Source of the DNA: CAMEON01 sp963609805
GTDB lineage: Bacteria; Bacillota; Clostridia; Oscillospirales; CAG-272
DNA: 5,744 nucleotides
Reading direction: 5' to 3'
Assembly (NCBI GenBank): GCA_963609805.1
Contig: CAVDLN010000106.1
Span: forward strand, 1-5,744
In this document: in pieces, positions 1 to 5,744 of the stretch
Layout: each line of letters starts with the position of its first letter
Numbering within the stretch: the first letter of the stretch is position 1
Made by a program: the position numbers and the translations under genes
The notes under the pieces: generated by a model
Seen by the model: the letters and a program-made list of their open reading frames with translations, nothing else
The model's database searches: none
Told to the model about the DNA's origin: nothing

Positions 1-1040
1 TTATAGCCCAGCGCATTGTATCCGGCAATGCCGTCCGAACCGCGGAGGTCAAGCTCGGTATGGATGCCCAGCACCGCCAGCATATCCGAAACGCCCTCGC
101 CGGGATCGATGGTGCAGTCCGCGTCGTTGTAGCCGTCCAGCTCGCATCCGCGGTAAATCATGCCCTGCCGTATGGACTTGGAAACGCCGTCCGCCGAGGC
201 GGACATCCAGCCGCCCAGATCGCGGACATTCAGAAGCGTTGAATTCTGCGTGCTGGCGATGGAAAGGAATCGGGGCGCAACCGCCGTCTCAAAATAGCTC
301 TCCGCCTCCAGCGTCGTTTCGTCGCTCAGCGTCACAACAACCTTGTAGTAGTAGCGGGTACCCGTCTTCAAGTGGTTAAAGGATACCTTTCCCTCCTTTG
401 AGCCGTCCGAGTACAGGATGCGGGGATTGGAATAATCCTCTTTTTCCGAGAGGACAAACCGGACCGTCTTGATTTTTTTCGAGCTGGAAAGATTCTCGAC
501 GGAATACTCAAGCTCCACCGTCTTTTCCGTATCGGCGCGGCTGTTCGTCCGCTTGTAGGCACTCATGACGGACAGCACGGACTGGCTGGAATCCTTGTCG
601 GCGTACGCGCGCACCATCGGATCCACGACATCAACGGCATCCGTATACGGCACAATGAGCACACGCTCGTCCGAATCCTCGACGGAACCGGTATACGTAC
701 CGGTGGAAGTGCTTCCGCTCACACTCTGGTTGATGGTAATGTACTGAATAACCAGAATGCTGATAAGAAGGAACATAACCGCAAGCGCGACAAGCAGCGT
801 GATCAGCAGCGTGCGGCGGCTTCTGGCGAAAAACCGCCGCATCTTGAACATGCGCCGTCCCATACGGCTGTGCGGGATTTTTTTGCGTACCTCCGGCGGG
901 GGAGTATGCCGTGCCGCTTCCTCGCGGTAGCGCTGACGTTCCAGCTCACGCTCCCGCATCTCCGGACTCAACTGCTCCCCCTGCTCCGCCCCGTTTTCCA
1001 ACGGTTTGTTTTCCTCGGTTGGGATCTCGTTTTCTCTCAT
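1..1040 (-). CDS. Membrane-anchored IphP-type tyrosine phosphatase with Fn3-like segment (partial, C-terminus missing)
   Basis: The first 346 codons are present; the gene runs off the left edge. In order: a charged Glu/Arg-rich segment (about 20-43); a very basic patch (62-76, eight Arg/Lys); one transmembrane helix (about 77-103); a Ser/Thr-rich linker (106-120); a region of unclear fold; and a fibronectin-III-like beta-rich segment (about 172-252) ending in LKTGTRYYYKVVVTLSD. The start of an IphP/Y_phosphatase3 domain follows: NVRDLGGW (271-278), IYRGCELDG (295-303) and LGIHTELDLR (324-333). The catalytic H-C-x5-R loop would lie beyond the edge and cannot be checked. The positive-inside rule places the phosphatase domain outside the membrane. 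The ATG at 1040 overlaps the VanZ stop by four bases and has AAAGGA upstream. Family members act on phosphotyrosine, phosphoserine or phosphoinositides; the substrate here is unknown. Confidence 0.85.
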   Translation of the reverse strand, partial: MRENEIPTEENKPLENGAEQGEQLSPEMRERELERQRYREEAARHTPPPEVRKKIPHSRMGRRMFKMRRFFARSRRTLLITLLVALAVMFLLISILVIQYITINQSVSGSTSTGTYTGSVEDSDERVLIVPYTDAVDVVDPMVRAYADKDSSQSVLSVMSAYKRTNSRADTEKTVELEYSVENLSSSKKIKTVRFVLSEKEDYSNPRILYSDGSKEGKVSFNHLKTGTRYYYKVVVTLSDETTLEAESYFETAVAPRFLSIASTQNSTLLNVRDLGGWMSASADGVSKSIRQGMIYRGCELDGYNDADCTIDPGEGVSDMLAVLGIHTELDLRGSDGIAGYNALGY

Positions 1041-1720
1041 TGTTTCGATTCCTTTCGTATTTCCGTATCTATCATGGTATCGTTTTCCGGTTCCGCTGCG
1101 CCGCATGAATGCCGGCAGCGTCCGTCATTTCCCGTCTGTCTGCGGTTCCGGATCCGATCGAACAGGTGGATCAGCCCGCCCGCTACGAGCACGCTGCAAG
1201 CGCCGAGCAGGGCGCCTGCCGTATTCATCAGCAGGTCGTCCGTCTCTGCCGTGCCGATCGCGAAAAGCCCCTGTACCGTCTCGCAGAAAAGACTCAGCGC
1301 AAAACCGCTCAGAACCGTCAGTCCGAAGCGGACTCCGAAGTTCCGTTCGGGACGCCATGCGTAACCGAGCGTCAGTCCGAGCGGGAAAAAGAGAAACGTG
1401 TTCATCAGCAGCATGCGGTAGTATTCCTCCGCGCGCCACGCTTCCTCCGGCACACGAAAGGGTATCAGGTTAATCCCGACATCCCCTCCGCCGCCTATAA
1501 ACCGATAAAAAACCGTGATGCCCAGAATGCCCAGCAGCGAGCATCCCGCGGCGATGCGGTTGAACCACATCCACCCGCGGCGTGTTCTGCGCGGCGTGCC
1601 GAACAGCAGCGCCAGCACCGTCCACATAAGCAGAGACCAGAACATAAAGTAAAGGATAAGATGCGGACGGGACCTGTATATTTCCAGATAGACTATCGCA
1701 TAAAGCTTCCTAAGACTCAC
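1037..1720 (-). CDS. VanZ-family integral membrane protein
   Basis: A 227-residue membrane protein with about five predicted helices (roughly 20-40, 54-73, 103-121, 131-150 and 163-185). The VanZ signature is clear: NLIPF (84-88), MNTFLFFPLG (106-115), SLFCETVQG (143-151) with E147 and Q150, and ETDDLLMNTAGALLG (159-173). VanZ of enterococci gives low-level teicoplanin resistance by an unsettled mechanism; most homologues have no known function. The gene starts with GTG at 1720, inside the last codons of the pyruvyl transferase gene (11-base overlap). No clear ribosome binding site precedes it, and the frame has a stop at 1768-1766 with no better start in between, so translational coupling is likely. 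Its stop overlaps the phosphatase ATG (ATGA). A hydrophilic tail of about 38 residues (190-227), with Cys202 and Cys206, follows the last helix. Its role in this operon, perhaps in envelope polymer handling, is inference. Confidence 0.92.
   Translation of the reverse strand: MSLRKLYAIVYLEIYRSRPHLILYFMFWSLLMWTVLALLFGTPRRTRRGWMWFNRIAAGCSLLGILGITVFYRFIGGGGDVGINLIPFRVPEEAWRAEEYYRMLLMNTFLFFPLGLTLGYAWRPERNFGVRFGLTVLSGFALSLFCETVQGLFAIGTAETDDLLMNTAGALLGACSVLVAGGLIHLFDRIRNRRQTGNDGRCRHSCGAAEPENDTMIDTEIRKESKQ
1050..1055 (-). promoter_or_regulatory. Ribosome binding site of the phosphatase gene
   Basis: AAAGGA lies within the final codons of the VanZ gene, 9 bases before the ATG at 1040. With the ATGA overlap it supports coupled translation and this start choice. 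Confidence 0.6.
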
Positions 1721-2792
1721 GGAGCACCCGGCAGAGATACGCCTCCGAAGCGTCGATCCGACACTTCAGCCTTTCGTCAACACCGTCCCAGTCAATCGCT
1801 TCATCCGCCCGCCGCCGATCGGTAAGGCCTGCGATTTCCATCAGATCCCGCATCCGGCTGTTGAGCTTTTCCTGCCTGCCGTAGGTCATGAACGGACGGT
1901 GCAGTATCAGCGAAAACGCCGTGGCATGGAAGGAATTTGATATAACGTACTCCGCACCCGCCAGCCAGCCGAGAAAGCCGTCCGGCCCCGCCGACGCCGC
2001 GGCGGGAACTCCGTAGGGCAGCTTCAGCACCGTGACGATCTCACATCCGTGTGCCGCCGCCAGCTCCTCCGCCGCCGCCCGCACGAGCGGCGACGAATCA
2101 AAGTCATATACAAGAATATACGGCCTGCGCCGTGCGGGGGGCACGGCCAGTCTGCGCCACTCCTCCGCCGACAGCAGGAACACGGGATCCATAACGGCCG
2201 TCCCGCCGGATACGCCGAGCTGCTCCAGGAGAGCAAGGCCGGACGGTTCGCGCACGGACACATAGTCCAGCTCCGAGATCCAACGCCGCTGGCTGTCCGC
2301 CCACGCAGGGTCTGCCGCATCCATGGCGAAACTTGCGGCGTAGGATGCCCGCGTCGTCCCCGCAGGGGCAAACTGCAGGTAAAAGGCGGGATCCTGCCCG
2401 TTTCGAAACTGCGTGTTCCATATCTGGTCGCTGCCCGCCAGATACACATCCGCCGGCGGCGGATCCGCGCGCAGCGCCTCATAGCTGCCGTACCGTGCCG
2501 TCAGGGGCATATATTTCCGCCTGAACCTGTCGAAATTGCGCTTGCGGCGTCCCATGCGTGCCGCCGCGCGCCCCGGAAATTTGGCGAGATTGAAGGCAAG
2601 ACGCAGCCCCGGTCTGTCAAATTTTGGATTTACCCCGCCCCACAGGCGGTAGTGACCGGACAGATAATCCGGCTTATAATCAACAATGCGTGCATCGTGC
2701 CCCTGCTCCCGCAGATAGCGGCACAGGGCGTAGGCCTGCAGAGCAGCGCCGACATTGTACACATCATGGCAGGTAATCGTATTCACCCGCAT
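1710..2792 (-). CDS. Polysaccharide pyruvyl transferase family protein
   Basis: A 360-residue member of the PS_pyruv_trans family (CsaB/WcaK-like, GT-B-like fold). It is predicted to transfer pyruvate from phosphoenolpyruvate onto a sugar as a ketal, adding a negative charge to the surface polymer. Visible family motifs are N-x-GA-x-LQ-x-YAL in the N-terminal strand-helix (13-23), LAGSDQIWN (118-126), YAASFA (151-156), SVRE (179-182), DPVFLL (202-207) and the C-terminal ISNSFHATAFSLI (284-296), whose His289 region is the most conserved part. The length is typical. The frame is open another 44 codons upstream, but the ATG at 2792 is chosen because AAGGAGG stands 8 bases before it and the protein then starts at the conserved first strand. 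A 41-base gap separates it from the GT4 gene, and its 3' end overlaps the VanZ gene by 11 bases. Some family members have other roles, so the exact reaction is inferred. Confidence 0.93.
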   Translation of the reverse strand: MRVNTITCHDVYNVGAALQAYALCRYLREQGHDARIVDYKPDYLSGHYRLWGGVNPKFDRPGLRLAFNLAKFPGRAAARMGRRKRNFDRFRRKYMPLTARYGSYEALRADPPPADVYLAGSDQIWNTQFRNGQDPAFYLQFAPAGTTRASYAASFAMDAADPAWADSQRRWISELDYVSVREPSGLALLEQLGVSGGTAVMDPVFLLSAEEWRRLAVPPARRRPYILVYDFDSSPLVRAAAEELAAAHGCEIVTVLKLPYGVPAAASAGPDGFLGWLAGAEYVISNSFHATAFSLILHRPFMTYGRQEKLNSRMRDLMEIAGLTDRRRADEAIDWDGVDERLKCRIDASEAYLCRVLRES

Positions 2793-2800
2793 GAGCAATC

Positions 2801-2807
2801 CCTCCTT
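2801..2807 (-). promoter_or_regulatory. Strong ribosome binding site deciding the pyruvyl transferase start
   Basis: AAGGAGG sits 8 bases before the ATG at 2792, in the 41-base gap after the GT4 stop (TAA at 2836-2834). This is the best Shine-Dalgarno match in the window. It rules out the much longer open frame that extends to 2924 inside the GT4 gene. The gap shows no convincing terminator hairpin or promoter. Confidence 0.8.
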
Positions 2808-2833
2808 CCGTGCGGATTCGGACTTACAGAATA

Positions 2834-4048
2834 TTATTTCCCTTCGCCTTCGGGAAACAGGAGGCGGTACAGCTTTTCGGTTTCCGCCGCATTGCTGTAG
2901 TCGCGCCCGCGGCAGGTGTCGCACAGGTGCGCCATGCGTGCGGGATCCCGCAGCAGGGCGGCTATGCCCGCCGCACAGCCCGCATTGTCCATGGGCACGA
3001 TGACGCCGTCCGCACCGTCCTCCAGCTGGCTCGGAGAGGTTGCGAATCTTGTGATAACAACAGGACGCGCCAGCATCTGCGCCTCGCGCACCGTAACCGA
3101 TTTCCCCTCATAGCGGCTCGGCTGAACATACAGATCACAGGCACGCAGGTACGGGTACGGATTGTCGCGCTTTCCCAGAAGAATAACGGATTTCTCCATG
3201 CCCGCCTCGGCGATTTTCCGCCGTATCAGCGGCTCATCCCCGCCGTAGCCGACAAGATACCATCGGACAGGCAGTCCGTCCTCCAACAGGCGGCGGGTAA
3301 TGTCCGGGACATTGTCGAAATTTTTAGCCTCGCAGAACCGCCCGACGGACAGCAGATTGATATGCCCGTCCCGCGGCATCTCGTCCTCCGGCAGCGGCTC
3401 CTCCGCGCGGCTCTCGACGAAACGCTTCGCCAGTATGTTTTCTATGACTATCGAGCGATCCGCCATGGCGGGATGGGCGGCATCAAACGCCGCTTTGCAG
3501 GATTCCGAAACATTGACCGCGCAGGTGCACTCCGACCACATGACCTCCTCCGCGGGGTTGTCGGGCGTGACAAGCGCGCTGTCCGTGTGAAACCAGCCCA
3601 GCCTCAGCGGAGCGGATGTGCGGCGGTTCATAATCCAGTGCGGATCGATAAAGGAAATTGCCATGTCGTACTCTCCCGCGATGCGCGGCAGATGCCGCAC
3701 GGCGCAGGCATGCGCGCGGTGCTTGAGCGCGTGCCCGTAATCGCGGAAGTGCAGGCGGCGGTTGCGCGCGGCGCAGATCAGTTTGGCGCGGATGCGCGCC
3801 CCCGCCACGACGGGATGCCCCCCTGCCAGTGCCGTCCGGATCGGGTCGCAGAGTGCCCGATAGGCGGGAACTTCGGGAAGCAGGCGCACCGACTCCGGCA
3901 GCAGGCGCATAAGCTCGCCCGTGTGCGCGTACAGGAACAGATCCACCGACACACGGTTATAGTCAAGACTCCAGAGAAGCCCCAGAAGGCTTGTTTCCGC
4001 ACCTCCCAGCTCCATGTTGGTGTGAAGAATCAGAATTCTCTTTTTCAT
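2834..4048 (-). CDS. Family 4 (GT-B) glycosyltransferase
   Basis: A 404-residue retaining glycosyltransferase of the GT-B fold, probably working at the inner face of the membrane on a lipid-linked glycan. The N-terminal Rossmann domain starts MKKRILILHTNMELGGAETS, with the acceptor-domain glycine motif GGAE at 15-18. A WFHTDS segment (152-157) falls where GT4 enzymes often have a catalytic-site His. The C-terminal donor domain begins at LLSVGRFCEAKN (about 232-243) and contains LVGYGG (265-270). It ends in SRYEGKSVTVREAQ, where E314 and E322 form the E-x7-E motif that binds the nucleotide sugar. The ATG at 4048 is chosen because it starts the canonical first beta-strand. The frame stays open 17 codons upstream, but that part overlaps the preceding gene and looks non-coding. 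No good ribosome binding site precedes this ATG. The upstream stop is 14 bases away, which suggests translational coupling. The substrate is unknown. Confidence 0.94.
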   Translation of the reverse strand: MKKRILILHTNMELGGAETSLLGLLWSLDYNRVSVDLFLYAHTGELMRLLPESVRLLPEVPAYRALCDPIRTALAGGHPVVAGARIRAKLICAARNRRLHFRDYGHALKHRAHACAVRHLPRIAGEYDMAISFIDPHWIMNRRTSAPLRLGWFHTDSALVTPDNPAEEVMWSECTCAVNVSESCKAAFDAAHPAMADRSIVIENILAKRFVESRAEEPLPEDEMPRDGHINLLSVGRFCEAKNFDNVPDITRRLLEDGLPVRWYLVGYGGDEPLIRRKIAEAGMEKSVILLGKRDNPYPYLRACDLYVQPSRYEGKSVTVREAQMLARPVVITRFATSPSQLEDGADGVIVPMDNAGCAAGIAALLRDPARMAHLCDTCRGRDYSNAAETEKLYRLLFPEGEGK

Positions 4049-4062
4049 GACACAGGACGGGT

Positions 4063-4749
4063 TCAGCGTTTGCCGAACAGGTGCTGCAGGCGGTGCCACG
4101 GTTTGGACAATTTGCTGCGGAGCATCGTGCGCCGATCCATCCAGCTCTTGGCATACCAGTGAACGGAATAGGTGTTTCCCGTTTTTTTCAGCCTGCCCAG
4201 CGCGTCATCGTAGGGGTTGAAATAGTCGGCAGGATAAATGACGGCGCAGCCCAGATCCTGATACGCCCCGTTTCTGACCAGCCCGAACTGCTCCAGCGCC
4301 TGCGTATTGAGGATAGGACAGCCTACCGTGCCGTGTGTGCCGTCCAGAAGGCCGTCATACGCCGCCAGCATAGCCCGCACGGCGGGGTTTCCCGCCTCGA
4401 CACCGAAGCCCATGCCGGTATTCACATACTCCTGCGTCTCAAAGCCGAAAAAGGCTTTATTTTCCAGCAGCTTATCCGGATTGCGGACAAGCTCCACGTC
4501 CACGTCAAAGTACAGCCCGCCCTCGCGCTCCAGAACCACGAGGCGCGCGTAGTCGCTCAGAAAGGCGAACTTCCGCTCCCGGACGCACATCTCGGTGTAG
4601 GCATTCATGCCGACATCGAAATTATCCTCGTTCCATTCGACGATTTCATAGTCCGGGCAGAACTTGTGCCAGCTGGCAATGCATTTTTTCGCCTTGTCGC
4701 TTTTCTCGCCCCGTCCGAACCAGCAGTAATGTATCTTTTTCGGTATCAT
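4063..4749 (-). CDS. Family 32-type glycosyltransferase (DxD sugar transferase)
   Basis: A 228-residue enzyme of the Gly_transf_sug (GT32, Och1/capsular polysaccharide synthesis) type, predicted to act in the cytoplasm as a retaining, metal-dependent sugar transferase. It opens with the typical IPKKIHYCWFG (2-12). It has a conserved SWHKFCPDYEIVEWN-like block (26-40). It continues with a SDYARLVVL segment (65-73) leading into GGLYFDVDVEL (77-87), whose DVD at 82-84 is the metal/nucleotide-sugar motif. Near the C-terminus is HWYAKSW (197-203), a conserved family feature. The length is normal for bacterial members. The ATG at 4749 follows AGGAGG with an 11-base gap, and a second GGAG sits closer. 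It lies 30 bases after the GT2 gene and 14 bases before the GT4 gene, so it shares their transcript. The donor sugar is unknown. No truncation or missing key residue is seen. Confidence 0.93.
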   Translation of the reverse strand: MIPKKIHYCWFGRGEKSDKAKKCIASWHKFCPDYEIVEWNEDNFDVGMNAYTEMCVRERKFAFLSDYARLVVLEREGGLYFDVDVELVRNPDKLLENKAFFGFETQEYVNTGMGFGVEAGNPAVRAMLAAYDGLLDGTHGTVGCPILNTQALEQFGLVRNGAYQDLGCAVIYPADYFNPYDDALGRLKKTGNTYSVHWYAKSWMDRRTMLRSKLSKPWHRLQHLFGKR

Positions 4750-4760
4750 GTATCTCCGCG

Positions 4761-4766
4761 CCTCCT
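4761..4766 (-). promoter_or_regulatory. Ribosome binding site of the GT32-type gene
   Basis: AGGAGG lies in the 30-base gap after the GT2 stop, 11 bases before the ATG at 4749. The spacing is slightly long. A GGAG at 4754-4757, 4 bases before the ATG, may also pair. No terminator-like hairpin is seen in this gap. Confidence 0.6.
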
Positions 4767-4779
4767 CTCCGGCAGTCTG

Positions 4780-5688
4780 TCAGCGCCTCGCGCGCCGCCG
4801 GATATACATCGTCAGCAGAGCGCCCGCCGGAACGGAAAACCACGTCAGAACCGGTTTCGGCGACTTGCGGACAAAGTGTTTCTCCCGCGCGATGATGCAG
4901 CTGGACGCATAGTGTACGCAGTCCATGACATTGCGGCGGAAGGTCTTGTTGTACTTCATGTTCTGCACGCGGATAAAGGCAAACCCGCGCGGATTTCTGA
5001 GGTACTGGCGGAACATGGAATTGGACGAGCCGTCCGGCTGGTATTCCACGTCGCACAGCACACGGTTGACGGTCAGCAGCGTGTACTTCTGATCGCACAG
5101 CTGGTACTTGTAGCCGAGGGAAATATACTTTTCTCCGGGAAACACGGGGTAGGGCGGCAGCTGCCGCATGATATCGGTGCGGTAAACCAGCTTTTTGTCC
5201 CCCCGCCCGCCGGACGCGTAAAAGCCCGCCAGCGTGGTTCTTGTCATACCGTCCGGAAATTCCGTCCCGATGACCTTTCCCGTATTCATGTCGGCGTCCA
5301 GTCCGATGATACCGGCAACCTCGGGATGCGCCTCACCGCCCGCCTGCTCCCACAGGGAGAGAATCGTCTCCACGGCACCCTCCGCCAGTGCGTCATCGGA
5401 ATCGATGCAGGTGTTCAGCTCGGTGGTGATGTTCTCATACGCCGTATTGTGCGCCGTGTGCATCCCGCCGTTTTCCTTGTAGATGTAGCGGATGGGAAAG
5501 CCGTTGTCCTTTGACATCCACGACTCAACCAGGGCGCGCGTCCCGTCGCTGCTCCCGTCGTCAACAATGAGCCAGACAAAATCCTTGCAGCTCTGCCGGC
5601 ACAGGGATTCGTAGGTGCGCGGCAGCGTATGTGCCCGATTATAGGCAGGTGTGAAAACCGTCAGCTTCTGCGTATCCATATCAGCCAT
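4780..5688 (-). CDS. Family 2 (GT-A) glycosyltransferase
   Basis: A predicted cytoplasmic inverting glycosyltransferase of 302 residues that would move a sugar from a nucleotide-sugar donor to a growing surface glycan. Visible GT2 marks are the N-terminal strand with TPAYNR (13-18), the nucleotide-binding DDGSSDGT (43-50), a GG-x-x-x-AHN segment (74-81) and the metal-binding acidic motif DSDD (96-99). The catalytic domain is followed by a 200-residue C-terminal part that ends in a hydrophobic stretch (about 279-296) and RRRARR, which may attach the enzyme to the membrane. The ATG at 5688 is chosen because GGGAGG lies 10 bases upstream and the ATG overlaps the preceding stop by one base. A TTG immediately before it (5691) and an ATG at 5679 are alternatives. 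It is 30 bases from the next gene. Donor and acceptor cannot be deduced. The family call is firm; the specificity is unknown. Confidence 0.93.
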   Translation of the reverse strand: MADMDTQKLTVFTPAYNRAHTLPRTYESLCRQSCKDFVWLIVDDGSSDGTRALVESWMSKDNGFPIRYIYKENGGMHTAHNTAYENITTELNTCIDSDDALAEGAVETILSLWEQAGGEAHPEVAGIIGLDADMNTGKVIGTEFPDGMTRTTLAGFYASGGRGDKKLVYRTDIMRQLPPYPVFPGEKYISLGYKYQLCDQKYTLLTVNRVLCDVEYQPDGSSNSMFRQYLRNPRGFAFIRVQNMKYNKTFRRNVMDCVHYASSCIIAREKHFVRKSPKPVLTWFSVPAGALLTMYIRRRARR

Positions 5689-5744
5689 CAATCATCAGCC
5701 TCCCCCGCAGCACGCAGGTAGAAATCCTGCAGCCACTCTGCATT
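5688..5744 (-). CDS. 3' end of an unidentified upstream gene (partial)
   Basis: Only the last 18 codons and a TGA stop (5690-5688) are present. They read NAEWLQDFYLRAAGEADD, a hydrophilic, acidic C-terminus. This frame was chosen because its stop overlaps the ATG of the next gene by one base (TGATG), a common operon junction, and because its residue composition is more protein-like than the Cys/Gly-rich reading of the neighbouring frame. The protein family cannot be told from so short a tail. By position it belongs to the same operon and is probably another polysaccharide-assembly gene, but that is inference from context only. Confidence 0.6.
   Translation of the reverse strand, partial: NAEWLQDFYLRAAGEADD
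5699..5704 (-). promoter_or_regulatory. Ribosome binding site of the GT2 gene
   Basis: GGGAGG lies inside the last codons of the upstream gene, 10 bases before the ATG at 5688 and 7 bases before the adjacent TTG at 5691. It supports a start in the 5688-5691 cluster rather than at the ATG at 5679, which would be 19 bases away. Confidence 0.65.

Noticed and set aside
1109..1825. A 238-codon plus-strand open frame and other overlapping frames opposite VanZ
   Set aside because: The minus-strand VanZ frame has a full family signature and membrane helices. The plus-strand product is a polar, Arg/Gln-rich sequence with no membrane or domain pattern.
2055..2085. GCC-rich low-complexity run
   Set aside because: It encodes Ala/Glu-rich helix residues (AAAEELAAAH) of the pyruvyl transferase and is not a regular tandem repeat.
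2793..2833. Possible terminator or promoter in the largest gap between genes
   Set aside because: Only a weak four-base inverted match (TCCG/CGGA) without a T-run is visible, and no convincing -35/-10 pair. The gap is explained by the ribosome binding site.
2793..2924. N-terminal extension of the pyruvyl transferase to 2924 and of the GT4 enzyme to 4099
   Set aside because: Both extensions overlap coding sequence of the upstream gene and precede the conserved first beta-strand. The pyruvyl transferase also has a strong ribosome binding site at the internal ATG.
2810..4162. A 450-codon open frame on the plus strand
   Set aside because: It mirrors the GT4 gene, is rich in Arg/His/Gln/Ala without domain motifs, and is a shadow of the minus-strand coding bias.
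4081..5514. A 477-codon open frame on the plus strand
   Set aside because: It lies wholly opposite the GT2 and GT32-type genes, which carry clear family motifs and ribosome binding sites. Its translation shows no recognisable domain. Long antisense open frames are expected in GC-rich genes with strong codon-position bias.
1..5744. Mobile elements, CRISPR arrays, tRNA/rRNA genes or riboswitches
   Set aside because: Almost the whole window is accounted for by seven co-directional genes, with gaps of at most 41 bases. No repeats, terminal inverted repeats or RNA-like folds were seen on reading either strand.

Overview
The window is a densely packed piece of a cell-surface polysaccharide biosynthesis operon. 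Every gene reads on the minus strand, so transcription runs from the right edge (5744) toward the left edge (1). It probably comes from a member of the Bacillota (Clostridia-like, GC-rich by eye). This is inferred from four things: strong AGGAGG-type ribosome binding sites, a VanZ-family membrane protein, an IphP-type tyrosine phosphatase with a membrane anchor and a fibronectin-III-like segment, and clostridial-style glycosyltransferase and pyruvyltransferase sequences. No species can be named from the sequence alone.

Layout in transcription order: (1) the last 18 codons of an unrecognised gene at the right edge; (2) a family 2 (GT-A) glycosyltransferase, 5688-4780; (3) a family 32-type DxD glycosyltransferase, 4749-4063; (4) a family 4 (GT-B) glycosyltransferase, 4048-2834; (5) a polysaccharide pyruvyl transferase, 2792-1710; (6) a VanZ-family membrane protein, 1720-1037; (7) the N-terminal 346 residues of a membrane-anchored IphP-type phosphatase, from 1040 off the left edge. 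Gaps between genes are 14 to 41 bases, and three junctions overlap by 1, 11 and 4 bases. No terminator or internal promoter is visible, so the genes are probably co-transcribed. There is no stretch of 300 bases without a gene, no RNA gene, no mobile element and no CRISPR array.

Working model (inference): three cytoplasmic glycosyltransferases add successive sugars to a lipid-linked oligosaccharide. The pyruvyl transferase then caps a sugar with an acidic pyruvate ketal. VanZ and the phosphatase act at or outside the membrane. The initiating transferase, flippase and polymerase are not in this window and should lie beyond its edges or elsewhere. The most unusual point is that the phosphatase domain is predicted to sit outside the cytoplasm, unlike the cytoplasmic phosphatases normally paired with capsule tyrosine kinases.
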